A stretch of 64,000 nucleotides of DNA from Marinobacter flavimaris (GCF_002933295.1 NZ_PSSW01000012.1:44466-108465); one strand, 5' to 3'; counted from the first letter of the stretch, positions 34,188 to 44,405 are shown. The notes: generated from the letters alone by a model not told the origin. Numbers and translations are program-made.

Positions 34188-35582
34188 ATGCACATTCATA
34201 TCCTCGGAATCTGTGGCACTTTCATGGGCAGCCTGGCCGTTCTGGCCCGGGAACTCGGCCATACGGTGACAGGCTCCGATCAGGGTGTTTATCCACCCAT
34301 GAGCACCCAGCTGGAGGCTCAGGGTATCAGTCTGATGGAAGGGTATAGCCCGGATCACCTGGAGCCGAAACCGGACCTGGTGCTCATCGGTAACGCCATG
34401 TCCCGCGGCAATCCGGAAGTCGAAGCGGTGCTCAACCGCAATATCGACTACATGTCCGGGCCCGAGTGGCTGAGCCGCGAGGTGCTCAGGCACCGTTGGG
34501 TCATGGCGGTAGCCGGTACCCACGGCAAGACCACAACCACGTCCATGCTGCTCTGGATCCTGGATCAGGCCGGGTTTGAACCAGGATACCTGGTTGGCGG
34601 TGTTCCCCGGGACTTTCCCGTGTCGGCGCGTCTGGGCAACAGCGACTTTTTTGTAATCGAAGCAGACGAGTACGACAGCGCCTTTTTCGACAAGCGCTCC
34701 AAGTTCATCCATTACCGCCCCCATACCCTGATCCTGAATAATCTGGAATTTGATCACGCCGATATCTTCGAAAACGTCGAGGCCATCGAGCGGCAGTTCC
34801 ATCATCTGGTCCGGACGGTCCCTTCCCAGGGCCTGATTATCCGTCCCGCGGTGGATGGCCACCTGGATAATGCCCTGGCACTGGGCTGTTGGAGCCCGGT
34901 CCAGGACACCGCGATTGGCAGTGAGACCCCGCGCATGTCGGACTGGCGGGCCGAGCTGCTGTCGGAGGATGGCAGCCGGTTTCTGGTGATTCACCACGAA
35001 CAGCCGGTGGCAACGCTGAAGTGGGATCAGACCGGTCTTCATAACGTCCGCAATGCTCTTTCTGCCATTGCTGCCGCACGTCACGTGGGCGTCACCCCAG
35101 ACCATGCGGTGGCCGCCCTGTGCCGGTTCTCCGGCGTCAAACGGCGGATGGAGTTGCTGGCGGACATAGACGGGGTGCGCGTATACGACGACTTTGCCCA
35201 CCATCCCACGGCTATTGCCACCACACTTGAGGGCTTGCGCAACCAAGTGGGTGATGAACCTATCCTGGCATTGATCGAGCCTCGTTCGAACACCATGAAG
35301 CAGGGCGTCCACCAGCAGACACTGCTGCCCAGCGCGGAAATCGCGGACCGGGTTCTGTGGGCGAACCTGAATGACATGGAGTGGCTGCCCGAACTGATTG
35401 CCGGTTGGCAGGCGCTTAATGCCGGCTCCGATCGACACCGGGTGGAGGCTACAGTGGAAGATTTGCTGGCGCGCACCCTGGAAGATCTTCCCAGCCCCTG
35501 CCACATTGTGATCATGAGCAACGGCGGCTTTGGTGGTATTCACGGTAAACTTATTGCCGAGCTTGAGCGTATCCGTGGCTGA
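34188..35582 (+). CDS. mpl: UDP-N-acetylmuramate:L-Ala-gamma-D-Glu-meso-DAP ligase
   Basis: Mpl reattaches recycled murein tripeptide to UDP-MurNAc. The 464-residue Mur ligase shows the Mpl start MHIHILGICGTFMGSLAVLA, the ATP loop AGTHGKTTTTSM, EADEYDSAFFDKRSKFIHY, the His/Asn pair LNNLEFDHADIF and DDFAHHPTAI. Start chosen at ATG 34188, the family N-terminus. ubiX follows 46 bases later, the same pairing seen in Pseudomonas-like genomes. Confidence 0.96.
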   Translation: MHIHILGICGTFMGSLAVLARELGHTVTGSDQGVYPPMSTQLEAQGISLMEGYSPDHLEPKPDLVLIGNAMSRGNPEVEAVLNRNIDYMSGPEWLSREVLRHRWVMAVAGTHGKTTTTSMLLWILDQAGFEPGYLVGGVPRDFPVSARLGNSDFFVIEADEYDSAFFDKRSKFIHYRPHTLILNNLEFDHADIFENVEAIERQFHHLVRTVPSQGLIIRPAVDGHLDNALALGCWSPVQDTAIGSETPRMSDWRAELLSEDGSRFLVIHHEQPVATLKWDQTGLHNVRNALSAIAAARHVGVTPDHAVAALCRFSGVKRRMELLADIDGVRVYDDFAHHPTAIATTLEGLRNQVGDEPILALIEPRSNTMKQGVHQQTLLPSAEIADRVLWANLNDMEWLPELIAGWQALNAGSDRHRVEATVEDLLARTLEDLPSPCHIVIMSNGGFGGIHGKLIAELERIRG

Positions 35583-35628
35583 TCCGGCGCAACCGGCGAC
35601 TCCCCCTGACTGACAAGTGGCGATATTC

Positions 35629-36276
35629 ATGACCAACGACCATAACCGGCCAACGACCGTTAACCTGGCCTTCACTGGCGCGTCCGGTGCCCAGTATGGC
35701 CTGCGCCTGTTGCAGTGCCTGGTCTCAGCAGGCTGCCGGGTGAATGTGATGGTCAGCCGGGCTGCGCAGGTGGTGATCGCCACGGAAACCGATCTGAAAC
35801 TGCCGGGAACGCCGCCGGCGATGCAGGAAACATTGTCTGCCTACTCGGGCGCTGAACCGGGGCAGGTTCTGGTGTTTGGTCGGGAAGACTGGTTTGCACC
35901 GCCGGCTTCCGGCTCCGGGGAGAAAGCGCCACTGGTGGTCTGCCCCTGTAGTACCGGAACGCTCTCGGCCCTGGCGACCGGTGCCAGTAACAACCTGATT
36001 GAGCGGGCCGGAGATGTTGCGCTGAAAGAGCGTCGTACGCTCATTCTGGTCCCCAGGGAGGCACCTTTCTCCGAGGTGCATCTGGAGAATATGCTGAAAC
36101 TGACCCGGATGGGTGCTGTCATCATGCCGGCGAGTCCCGGCTTCTACCACAAGCCCCAGTCGCTTGAGGATCTGGTGGATTTTATTGTTGCCCGGATCCT
36201 TGATCATCTGAACCTGCCGCAGGACCTGATGCCCCGATGGGGCGAAGCCCGGGCCGAGGACAAGCGCAAGGGCTGA
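35629..36276 (+). CDS. ubiX: Flavin prenyltransferase
   Basis: UbiX joins dimethylallyl phosphate to FMN to make the prenylated FMN used by the UbiD decarboxylase in ubiquinone synthesis. The 215-residue flavoprotein has FTGASGAQYGLRLLQCL, CPCSTGTLSALATGASNNLIERAGDV, LVPREAPFSEVHLENML and IMPASPGFYHKPQSLEDLVDFIVARILD, separate hallmark blocks. A GTG at 35617 would add four residues. ubiD is not in the window. Confidence 0.95.
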   Translation: MTNDHNRPTTVNLAFTGASGAQYGLRLLQCLVSAGCRVNVMVSRAAQVVIATETDLKLPGTPPAMQETLSAYSGAEPGQVLVFGREDWFAPPASGSGEKAPLVVCPCSTGTLSALATGASNNLIERAGDVALKERRTLILVPREAPFSEVHLENMLKLTRMGAVIMPASPGFYHKPQSLEDLVDFIVARILDHLNLPQDLMPRWGEARAEDKRKG

Positions 36277-36398
36277 GGCTGTTCTAAGCGATGGTTTTGG
36301 CCAGCCCGATTGATGCTTTTCATCATTGAGCAAACCGGGCTCCGGGCAGAGACTTGGTGAACGACAATCACAACACAGGTTATTCACCGAGGTTCACC

Positions 36399-37538
36399 AT
36401 GATTCCACGCACTCTCTTCGACGCCGACCTTGAAGGCTTTCGCGATTCTGTCCGCAAGTTCCTGGAGCAGGAGGCAACGCCTTACCATGATCAGTGGGAG
36501 AAGGACGGCCAGGTTAGCCGCGAGCTCTGGCAGAAAGCTGGTGAGCTGGGCTTCCTTTGCCCATGCCTGCCGGAAGAGTTTGGCGGTGTCGGCGCGGATT
36601 TCCGGTACAGCGCGGTGTTGATCGAAGAGGTAGCCAGGGCCGGCTTGACGGGCATAGGCTGGGGCCTGCACTCTGACATTGTTGCACCTTACGTGCTCAA
36701 CTACGGCTCCGACGAGCTGAAAAATCATTATCTGCCCAAACTGGCCAGCGGCGAAATGATTGGTGCCATTGCCATGACGGAGCCGGGTGCCGGCTCGGAC
36801 CTGCAGGGCGTGAAAACGACGGCGGTGAAAAACGGCGATCATTACGTGCTGAATGGTTCCAAGACCTTCATCACTAACGGCCAGCTTGCTGACGTGGTTA
36901 TTGTTGTTGCCAAGACCGATCCCAAGGAAGGCGCCAAAGGCATCAGCCTGTTCATGGTGGAAACCGCGTGGGAAGGTTTCGAGAAAGGCCAGAACCTGAA
37001 CAAGGTGGGTATGAAGGCCCAGGACACCTCCGAGCTGTTCTTCCAGGATGTGAAAGTACCTGAGAAGAATCTGATCGGCCCGGGCGAAGGCCAGGGCTTT
37101 TTCCAGCTGATGCAGGAGCTGGCAGCCGAGCGCCTTCAGGTGGCCCTCGGTGCTGTTGCCGCAGCCGAAGCCGCCTGGCAGTGGACCCTGGATTACGTCA
37201 AGGAGCGCAACGCCTTCGGAAAGCCGGTGATTGCGTTTCAGAATACCCGCTTCAAGATGGCGGAAATGAAGGCGGAAATTACCGCTGCCCGGGTGTTCAC
37301 CGATCGGTGCCTGGAGCTGCATCTGGACAAGAAGCTCGACATCCCCACCGCGGCGATGCTGAAGCAGCTCACCACAGACCTGCAGTGCAAAGTGATGGAT
37401 GAGTGTGTTCAACTTCACGGCGGCTACGGCTACATGTGGGAATACCCGATCGCACGGGCCTGGGCGGACTCAAGGGTGCAGCGGATCTACGCCGGCACCA
37501 ATGAAATCATGAAGGAAATCGTTGCCCGTTCATTCTGA
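36399..37538 (+). CDS. Acyl-CoA dehydrogenase (long-chain/isovaleryl-type active site)
   Basis: The 379-residue flavoenzyme has AIAMTEPGAGSDLQGVKTTA, FITNGQLADVVIVVAKTD, and the C-terminal CVQLHGGYGYMWEYPIARAWADSRVQ motif. The catalytic Glu of medium-chain enzymes is Ala here (IYAGTNEI); instead Glu244 in AAERLQVAL fits the alternative base of long-chain and isovaleryl-CoA dehydrogenases. It oxidises acyl-CoA to trans-2-enoyl-CoA, passing electrons to ETF. Substrate not predictable. ATG 36399 matches the family start. A hairpin terminator follows. Monocistronic. Confidence 0.93.
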   Translation: MIPRTLFDADLEGFRDSVRKFLEQEATPYHDQWEKDGQVSRELWQKAGELGFLCPCLPEEFGGVGADFRYSAVLIEEVARAGLTGIGWGLHSDIVAPYVLNYGSDELKNHYLPKLASGEMIGAIAMTEPGAGSDLQGVKTTAVKNGDHYVLNGSKTFITNGQLADVVIVVAKTDPKEGAKGISLFMVETAWEGFEKGQNLNKVGMKAQDTSELFFQDVKVPEKNLIGPGEGQGFFQLMQELAAERLQVALGAVAAAEAAWQWTLDYVKERNAFGKPVIAFQNTRFKMAEMKAEITAARVFTDRCLELHLDKKLDIPTAAMLKQLTTDLQCKVMDECVQLHGGYGYMWEYPIARAWADSRVQRIYAGTNEIMKEIVARSF

Positions 37539-37574
37539 ACCCTCGCTACGGGAGCTGGTCATAAGGGCAAGTGA

Positions 37575-37598
37575 GGGCAGTGCTAACACTGCCCGTTT
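37575..37598 (+). terminator. Hairpin after acyl-CoA dehydrogenase gene
   Basis: Perfect 8-bp stem GGGCAGTG / CACTGCCC (37575-37582, 37587-37594) with CTAA loop, followed by a T-containing stretch (GTTTCCTTTG). Likely intrinsic terminator, moderately strong. Confidence 0.65.
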
Positions 37599-37620
37599 CC
37601 TTTGATCAGGAGAGGCACAG

Positions 37621-39363
37621 ATGAACAAGCCGTTGTCGCGAGAACCCCGTTTCGAAGTGACCAACCTCGAAGAACTTGCACCGATGGCCGATTATTCGCT
37701 GATGGATCATCTTACCCCTGATCCTGACGCCACGTCTGATGGTGTTGACCATCGGCCAAGGCAGGTCTTTTCGGGACATTATGTGCCGGTCAGGCCCACG
37801 GCCATCGAAACCCCTGAATACGTTGCCCACAGTGAGGATTTGTTCCGCGAACTGGGCTTTGCCGACAGCCTGGCCCAGTCCGACGACTTCATCCGGATGT
37901 TCTCCGGCGACCTCTCGCTTGTACCGGAGCCGATGCGAAAACTGGGCTGGGCCTCTGGCTACGCGCTTTCCATCTACGGCAACGAATACACCCAACAGTG
38001 CCCGTTTCAGACCGGCAACGGCTACGGAGACGGTCGTGCCATTTCGGTACTCGAAGCCGTTTTCAGCGGTCGGCGCTGGGAAATGCAGCTCAAGGGTGGC
38101 GGGCAGACCCCGTATTGTCGCGGTGGCGATGGCCGCGCCGTTCTGCGTTCCAGCGTTCGTGAATTCCTGGCGCAAGAGCACATGCACGCCCTGGGTGTGC
38201 CAACCTCGCGATCACTGAGTCTCTATGTCTCGAAAACAGAGCGGGTGCGACGTCCCTGGTACTCCGAGGGCTCCCATTCCCGGGACCCCGACCAGCTCGT
38301 TTCTGAGCCGGTTGCCATTTCCACCCGTGTTGCGCCTTCCTTCATCCGGGTTGGCCAGCTTGAACTCTTTGGTCGCAGGGCCAGAAAACAAGAGCACCCT
38401 CGAGCGATCGAAGAGCTCGAACAGCTGGTGCTGCACCTGATTGATCGGGAGTACAGCTGGGTCATTGACCAGACGGTCGCAACTCCCACAAAAGTCGTCA
38501 TGCTTGCACAGGCGTTCCGCGGCCGCCTTGCCTCGCTGGTCGCAAACTGGATCCGAGTCGGCTATTGCCAGGGCAATTTCAACAGCGACAACTGCGCCGC
38601 TGGCGGCTTCACACTGGACTACGGGCCTTTCGGCTTCTGCGAAGTGTTTGAGCCGTTTTATCAACCGTGGACCGGTGGCGGACAACACTTTGCCTTCCTT
38701 AATCAACCGGCGGCCGCTGAGCAGAACTTCAAGAGTTTCTGCTCGGCCCTCCGTCCACTGCTCAATGGCCATGAAGAGGAACTGGCTCAGCTCGATGAGA
38801 TTCAGAAGGGTTTTTCGGAGGTGATGCAGGCGGAAATGGAACGGATGTGGTCAGCGAAACTGGGGCTGAAAGGTTTTGACGCCGAACTCTTCCGGGAGCT
38901 GGTGATGCTGATGACCCGCACCCCGGTGGATTACACCATCTTCTTTCGTGAGCTGTCCTCGGTACCCGACGATATTGAGCCACTAAAGCAGAGCTTTTAC
39001 AGGTCACTGGATGAAGCGGGAGGGGCTGATTCGGAAGGGCTGCTCAAGCGGTGGTCCGAATGGCTTGCCAAGTGGAAATGCCAGATTGGAATCGACGGAG
39101 CGGGCAACGGTTCCCGGCTCCGCGAGGAGCTCTCCCGGGACATGAAACTCGTGAACCCAAAATACACCATGCGCGAGTGGTTCGTAGTTCCGGCTTATCA
39201 GCAAGCTGCTGACGGTGATTATCTGCCACTGAGGGAACTGCAAAAAGTATTGAATCAACCCTATGACGAGCAATCGGATGGGGTTGAGCATCGCTACAAC
39301 CGTCTGAAGCCTTTCGAGCTGTTCGATCTCGGCGGGTTTTCCCATTACAGCTGTTCGTCGTGA
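37621..39363 (+). CDS. selO: Protein adenylyltransferase SelO (YdiU family)
   Basis: SelO is a pseudokinase that transfers AMP to Ser/Thr/Tyr of proteins and is tied to redox control. The 580-residue protein has KLGWASGYALSIYGNEY, the ATP-binding GYGDGRAISV, LQLKGGG-type Lys in WEMQLKGGGQTPYCRGGDGRAVLRSSVREF (in parts), and metal-binding residues in GNFNSDNCAAGGFTLDYGPFGFCE (in parts). It ends in SHYSCSS: many bacterial SelO proteins carry a conserved Cys near the C-terminus. It is ~100 residues longer than E. coli YdiU. Monocistronic. Confidence 0.93.
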   Translation: MNKPLSREPRFEVTNLEELAPMADYSLMDHLTPDPDATSDGVDHRPRQVFSGHYVPVRPTAIETPEYVAHSEDLFRELGFADSLAQSDDFIRMFSGDLSLVPEPMRKLGWASGYALSIYGNEYTQQCPFQTGNGYGDGRAISVLEAVFSGRRWEMQLKGGGQTPYCRGGDGRAVLRSSVREFLAQEHMHALGVPTSRSLSLYVSKTERVRRPWYSEGSHSRDPDQLVSEPVAISTRVAPSFIRVGQLELFGRRARKQEHPRAIEELEQLVLHLIDREYSWVIDQTVATPTKVVMLAQAFRGRLASLVANWIRVGYCQGNFNSDNCAAGGFTLDYGPFGFCEVFEPFYQPWTGGGQHFAFLNQPAAAEQNFKSFCSALRPLLNGHEEELAQLDEIQKGFSEVMQAEMERMWSAKLGLKGFDAELFRELVMLMTRTPVDYTIFFRELSSVPDDIEPLKQSFYRSLDEAGGADSEGLLKRWSEWLAKWKCQIGIDGAGNGSRLREELSRDMKLVNPKYTMREWFVVPAYQQAADGDYLPLRELQKVLNQPYDEQSDGVEHRYNRLKPFELFDLGGFSHYSCSS

Positions 39364-39478
39364 CGAGTGTCCCGTCTGGTTACCAAACTTTACAAATTGC
39401 CAAACCTATCAAGGTCTCCGATCACCACATCCCCTAAAGTAGCGGCACAACCTCTAACAAGGATAAACGGTTGCCGCG

Positions 39479-41362
39479 ATGAAACGCCTGATAGGTTTCT
39501 CTGTGTCTGTTCTCTCCCTCGCTCTGGCCGGTTGCGGCGAGGAATCCGATGAACTGCCCGTGGACGGGCGGGATTTTGATGGTGTGGAGTACAGTGAGCC
39601 GGCGCCCTATACCGGCAAGGTTATCGACGGATACCTGAACAACGCCCGGGTCTGGCTGGATATGGATGGCGACAGCCAGTTTACGCCGGGGCCCCTGGTC
39701 ATCGAACTGGATAACGGGGCAGAAGTCACCCTTGCCTCGGGTGAGCCCACGGCAATGAGCGGTACCGGTGGCCGTTTCACAATCGACATCTCGGAGTTGG
39801 TTCTACCCCCTTCCGTGGGCCCGGACCTGGATCCCAGGGACTATCCGTTACATGCAGTCGCCCTGCCGGGTAAAACCTTCGAGGAAACGCGCAACGGCGA
39901 GGTGCCGGTGGCCAGCGCCTATCTGATGTCGGCGCCTCCCGGTGTCCGCAATATCACGCCACTGACAACACTGGCCCGTTACCGGGGCGTTGTCGGGCTG
40001 GGTTCGTTCCTGGAAACGCCATCTGGCGTTGCTGCCAGCCTGGCGGACCTGAATCTGGTGCGGGATTACATTCTCGCCCAGGACGACCGCTCACACGCCT
40101 ACGCCAGGGCATTGGCAAGATTCATGGCCAGTCAGATCCCCGAGGCCTACAACGACCTGCTGGCAGCAGAGAACAGTGACGGCACGGAGCGATTCCTGAG
40201 CAGGGAAGCGGCGTTTCTGCTGGGCGTCTCTCTGATTCAGAATGCCGCGGACGTTATTGCGGTGGTCGATACTGCTGCTCAGGGTGACTTTGCCAATGTC
40301 GATGCCGACGCCCTGACCCTGCCCGAAGTGGATGTGGAGTTGAGCGATCCTGTGCTGCTCACCGGCCAGAAGGTATACGCCGAGCCTTCCAGCCAGGACA
40401 CCCTGCCTGCCAATCGTTCAGGCCTGCAGATCTCCGCCGAGCTGGCCTTCGATTACAGTGAGAGCGGGCGTCTGCTATCCGTCTCGGCGAATGGCTGTCT
40501 GTCACCGTCCATGCCGGAGTTGGCGCGCCTGATTGGTGTAAATGGTTATATGGCGAACCTGCACACCCAGTGGCTACCCTCTGCCGCACTGTCGGAGCAG
40601 AGCCGCTTGAATTTCGATGAAGACGGAACGGATGAACGTCTGATTTTCGACTGGGACAACCGCCGTGCCTATTTCGAAACCAGTACCACCTGCCATCAGT
40701 ATCGCGGGATTTCAGCAGGCTCGACTGAACTCGGCGGTAACGCCGAGGTAACCTACAGCTGGACAAAGGACAGTGGTGAGCTGGCCGAGCTGGTTGCAGA
40801 GTATGGCACCGGCAAGACCCGCACGCTGGTTCCGGACATGGCGAATTCGTCTTCTGTCTTTCCGGGTTATCGGCTTTCAGAGCAGGGCAGTGAGGTGGAG
40901 GCCGTTACGTTTGCGGTCGGCATCAGTAACTGTACCCCGCAAGAGGATGCCGTGGGCGCGAATCAGGTTGTCACTGGCGTTCAGCCTTACCAGTTTTCGG
41001 GCTACGACCCTCAGCCCGAGGGTTTTACCGATACCGTCCTGGAATTCGACCGCAGGGAGTTTTCCGGCCCGGAGCAACCGGATCTTCGACTGCTGCGATA
41101 CGGATTCCTTGATCCCGATCGTCTTGGGCTAGACAGGGTAACCGGGGATGGCAGTTTCGAGTGGGTGATGAATTACCCGACAGCAGGCGGGCCGGGCTTC
41201 GTTGCTGAACAACCGAATCTTATTCGTGATGCCTACCTGACACGATACAATGCGAGCGGTGACTGTGGCCGCGAGTTCGAGGGCATTCCCAGCTCCGCGT
41301 ATGCGCGAGTGGAGTATAGCTACCAGCGTTTGTCTGAGTATCTGGTTGAACTGCTGGAATAG
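39479..41362 (+). CDS. Large predicted outer-membrane lipoprotein, unknown function
   Basis: The 627-residue protein has a lipoprotein signal with lipobox LAGC (Cys19) and Gly at +2, which predicts outer-membrane sorting. After a short acidic linker comes a segment (~43-75) GKVIDGYLNNARVWLDMDG that resembles repeat domains found in exported marine bacterial proteins. The rest has no motif I recognise; it is acidic and rich in Asp/Glu, with scattered Cys near residues 341, 400, 489 and 600. It sits between SelO and the tRNA-Leu and appears monocistronic. Confidence 0.82.
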   Translation: MKRLIGFSVSVLSLALAGCGEESDELPVDGRDFDGVEYSEPAPYTGKVIDGYLNNARVWLDMDGDSQFTPGPLVIELDNGAEVTLASGEPTAMSGTGGRFTIDISELVLPPSVGPDLDPRDYPLHAVALPGKTFEETRNGEVPVASAYLMSAPPGVRNITPLTTLARYRGVVGLGSFLETPSGVAASLADLNLVRDYILAQDDRSHAYARALARFMASQIPEAYNDLLAAENSDGTERFLSREAAFLLGVSLIQNAADVIAVVDTAAQGDFANVDADALTLPEVDVELSDPVLLTGQKVYAEPSSQDTLPANRSGLQISAELAFDYSESGRLLSVSANGCLSPSMPELARLIGVNGYMANLHTQWLPSAALSEQSRLNFDEDGTDERLIFDWDNRRAYFETSTTCHQYRGISAGSTELGGNAEVTYSWTKDSGELAELVAEYGTGKTRTLVPDMANSSSVFPGYRLSEQGSEVEAVTFAVGISNCTPQEDAVGANQVVTGVQPYQFSGYDPQPEGFTDTVLEFDRREFSGPEQPDLRLLRYGFLDPDRLGLDRVTGDGSFEWVMNYPTAGGPGFVAEQPNLIRDAYLTRYNASGDCGREFEGIPSSAYARVEYSYQRLSEYLVELLE

Positions 41363-41490
41363 GCAAAATTGAACCGGATTCTTTTCTGGCTGCAGGGAGC
41401 GCGTGCAAGGGAGTTAAAAGAGTTGGCTGTGATTCAAAGGGATTTAACATGTGGCCGGTTGGCCAATTTACCACTTCCTGAGGGAGGAAA

Positions 41491-41577
41491 TGGTGCCGAG
41501 GAGAGGACTTGAACCTCCACGGGGTTGCCCCCACTAGCACCTGAAGCTAGCGTGTCTACCAATTTCACCACCTCGGC
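41491..41577 (-). tRNA. tRNA-Leu (anticodon CAG)
   Basis: The reverse strand folds as an 87-base class II tRNA: acceptor GCCGAGG/CCTCGGC, D-arm with AATTGGTAGACACG, anticodon stem CTAGC/GCTAG with loop TTCAGGT giving anticodon CAG, a variable arm TGGGGGCAACCCCG, T-arm GGTTCAAGTCC, and an encoded CCA end. It reads CUG codons. It lies alone between the lipoprotein gene and rnr. Confidence 0.97.
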
Positions 41578-41828
41578 AGGTGATTTGCAGAACCTTAGCT
41601 TGTTGAAAACTAAACGTTTCTGCCAACGTTGAGGTGTGTGCCTCAACCGATGGCGCGTACTTTAATAATTCCGGCCTGGGCTGTCAAACATTTTTTCGCA
41701 AAAAGAATGGCAGGTATTTATGCCTATTCCGGGCAGGTTGATAGGCAGGACCTCCATCCCAACGTTATACTCGTTGCAAACGAATCTATACTGTGCCGCG
41801 TTGGTGCAGCCTCAGGACAAGGATCCGA

Positions 41829-44405
41829 ATGGTTTCCAGGAAGAAAAACGACCGGGATCCTCACGCCAGCCGTGAGGCCCAAAAATACGATAATCCTATT
41901 CAAAGCCGGGAATTTATCCTCTCGCATCTCACGGATCGCGGGGCTCCCGCAACACATGAAACATTGTGTTCCGAGCTTGGTCAGTCTTCGGAAGAGGGTA
42001 TTGAAGCCCTTCGGCGGCGTTTGATCGCCATGTGCCGGGATGGACAACTGATCTGCAATCGCCGTGGCGCCTACCTGCCCATTGAAGAAGCGGATCTGGT
42101 TACCGGTCGCGTGATCGGACACAAGGATGGCTTCGGGTTTCTGGTGCCGGACGATGGCGGTTCCGACCTGTTCCTTACAGCCCGCCAGATGCGTCAGGTG
42201 TTTCACGGTGACCGGGTGGCTGCCCGGGTAGATCGGGTGGATGACCGCGGTCGACGTGAGGGTGTGATTGTCGAGGTTATTGAATACCGGACCAGCCAGA
42301 CAGTAGGGCGTTTTTTCCAGGAGAGTGGTATCAGCTTCGTGGTTCCGGAAAATGCGCGGATCAACCATGAGGTACTCATTCCCCAGGAAAATTGCGGCAA
42401 CGCCCGTCATGGCCAATACGTGGTGGTGGATATTGTTCGTCAGCCTACCGTACGCACCCAGCCATTGGGCAAGGTTGTTGAGGTGCTGGGAGAGCATATG
42501 GCGCCGGGAATGGAGATTGACGTTGCCATTCGTTCCTACGACATTCCCCATAGCTGGCCGCCCGCCGTGGGTGAGCAAACAGCCGCAATTCCGGAAGAAG
42601 TCACTGAAAAAGACAAGGTCAATCGGAAGGATATCCGCAATCTCAGGCTGGTAACGATCGACGACGAGACGGCACGGGATTTTGATGATGCCGTGTATTG
42701 CGAGCCAAGGGCCCGTGGTGGCTATCGTCTGTTGGTTGCGATTGCCGATGTTTCCCACTACGTCCGTCCAGGTACACCATTGGACGAAGAGGCGGTAAAC
42801 CGCAGTACGTCGGTTTATTTCCCGGATCACGTTGTGCCAATGCTGCCGGAAAAGCTGTCCAACGGCCTGTGTTCGCTGAACCCGGGGGTCGACCGCCTCT
42901 GCATGGTGGCCGATATGACCATCAGCGCCGCGGGCAATATCAGCAGCTACAGTTTTTATCAAGCGGTCATGTTCAGTCATGCTCGGCTTACCTATAACAA
43001 GGTAAGCACCATGCTGGAGCACCCGGACACCGAACAGGGCTACAAGCTGTGTGAGCAATACGCCAACGTGCTCCCGCAGTTGCACAATCTTTATGGCCTC
43101 TACCAGTTGTTGCGCAAGGCCCGTACCGATCGTGGTGCAATTGACTTCGAAACCACCGAAACCAAGATTGTGTTTGACGCCGACCGGAAGATAGAAGAGA
43201 TCGTTCCGGTGCAGCGCAACGACGCCCACAAGATCATCGAGGAGTGCATGCTGTGTGCGAACGTTGCCACAGCGCGATTCCTAAAAAAACACAAACTGCC
43301 GGCACTCTACCGGGTCCATGATGGCCCGTCAGAAGAGCGACTTAATGCAGTGCGGCTGTTCCTGGGTGAGCTGGGTCTGCAATTGGGTGGTGGCGATAGC
43401 CCCACGTCTGCGGACTATCAGGAGCTGCTGAACAGTATCAAGGACCGCTCGGATGCCAATGTGATACAGACGGTTATGCTGCGTTCGCTCAGCCAGGCCG
43501 TCTACAGTCCGGAAGAGGGTGGCCATTTTGGCCTTGGCTATGCAGGCTATGCCCACTTTACGTCGCCGATCCGGCGTTATCCGGACCTCATTAATCACCG
43601 GGCCATCAAGTCGGTTATTCACGGCGGGCAGCCTTCCAAGGATGTGGTTCCGCCACCGAAGCCGGATCCCGAGCTTGCCGAATATCCTTACGATATGGCC
43701 CGGATGGAGCAGTTGGGTGAGCACACCTCGATGGCAGAGCGCCGTGCCGATGATGCCACCCGTGACGTCATGGCCTGGCTGAAGTGTGAGTACCTCAGTG
43801 ATCATGTCGGTGAGGAGTACGACGGTGTCATTGCGTCCGTTGTGCCCTTCGGTTTCTTTGTGGAGCTTTCTGGCGTCTACATAGAGGGGCTGGTGCATGT
43901 GTCGACGCTCAGCGGTGACTTCTTCCATCACGATTCAGCCAAGCATCGCCTCATCGGTGAGCGCACGGCAATGAGCTTCCGGCTTGGTGATGAGGTCCGT
44001 GTGAAAGTCGTTCGGGTTGGAATGGAAGATCGCAAGATCGACCTGGAGCTGATCAGCGAGCCCGTGCATCGACAGGCAGATCGCGACGCGCTCAAGGTTC
44101 CAGATAAAGGCGAGCGAGGAAAGGGCAAGCGCGGCCCCGGCAAAGGTGGCAAGCCGCCCGGCAGAGCCAAGCCTGGCCAGAAGGGTGCATCATCCGGCGA
44201 GCCTGGCCTGAAGCGCCCGAGGAAACGCCCGGCGTCGGCGTCATCGAAGAAAAAGGGGCCTGAGGCCTTCGATGATAATGAAACGCCATCTGCCAGAGAT
44301 GAGCTGGTTGCAAAGGCTGCGAAACTTGCCCTGAAAAAAGGCAAGAAGGGCAGTGGCGCTGGCAAAGACGACAAGAAAGCCAAGCCGCGAAAATCAGGCA
44401 AGTAA
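41829..44405 (+). CDS. rnr: Ribonuclease R
   Basis: RNase R is a 3-prime to 5-prime exoribonuclease that degrades structured RNA and matures rRNA. The 858-residue protein has an N-terminal helix-turn-helix-like region, two cold-shock domains, the RNB catalytic domain with the acidic cluster IDDETARDFDDAVYC and SPIRRYPDLINHR, an S1 domain (GVIASVVPFGFFVEL) and a ~120-residue Lys/Gly/Pro tail. ATG 41829 matches the family start MVSRKKND; the upstream stretch does not. rlmB follows 15 bases later. Confidence 0.97.
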   Translation: MVSRKKNDRDPHASREAQKYDNPIQSREFILSHLTDRGAPATHETLCSELGQSSEEGIEALRRRLIAMCRDGQLICNRRGAYLPIEEADLVTGRVIGHKDGFGFLVPDDGGSDLFLTARQMRQVFHGDRVAARVDRVDDRGRREGVIVEVIEYRTSQTVGRFFQESGISFVVPENARINHEVLIPQENCGNARHGQYVVVDIVRQPTVRTQPLGKVVEVLGEHMAPGMEIDVAIRSYDIPHSWPPAVGEQTAAIPEEVTEKDKVNRKDIRNLRLVTIDDETARDFDDAVYCEPRARGGYRLLVAIADVSHYVRPGTPLDEEAVNRSTSVYFPDHVVPMLPEKLSNGLCSLNPGVDRLCMVADMTISAAGNISSYSFYQAVMFSHARLTYNKVSTMLEHPDTEQGYKLCEQYANVLPQLHNLYGLYQLLRKARTDRGAIDFETTETKIVFDADRKIEEIVPVQRNDAHKIIEECMLCANVATARFLKKHKLPALYRVHDGPSEERLNAVRLFLGELGLQLGGGDSPTSADYQELLNSIKDRSDANVIQTVMLRSLSQAVYSPEEGGHFGLGYAGYAHFTSPIRRYPDLINHRAIKSVIHGGQPSKDVVPPPKPDPELAEYPYDMARMEQLGEHTSMAERRADDATRDVMAWLKCEYLSDHVGEEYDGVIASVVPFGFFVELSGVYIEGLVHVSTLSGDFFHHDSAKHRLIGERTAMSFRLGDEVRVKVVRVGMEDRKIDLELISEPVHRQADRDALKVPDKGERGKGKRGPGKGGKPPGRAKPGQKGASSGEPGLKRPRKRPASASSKKKGPEAFDDNETPSARDELVAKAAKLALKKGKKGSGAGKDDKKAKPRKSGK

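Noticed and set aside
34170..35783. 537-residue open frame opposite mpl
   Set aside because: Fully antisense to a well-supported Mur ligase and without recognisable motifs.
41724..43229. 501-residue open frame opposite rnr
   Set aside because: It mirrors the conserved RNase R coding strand, has no domain I recognise and no ribosome-binding site; a GC-rich antisense shadow.
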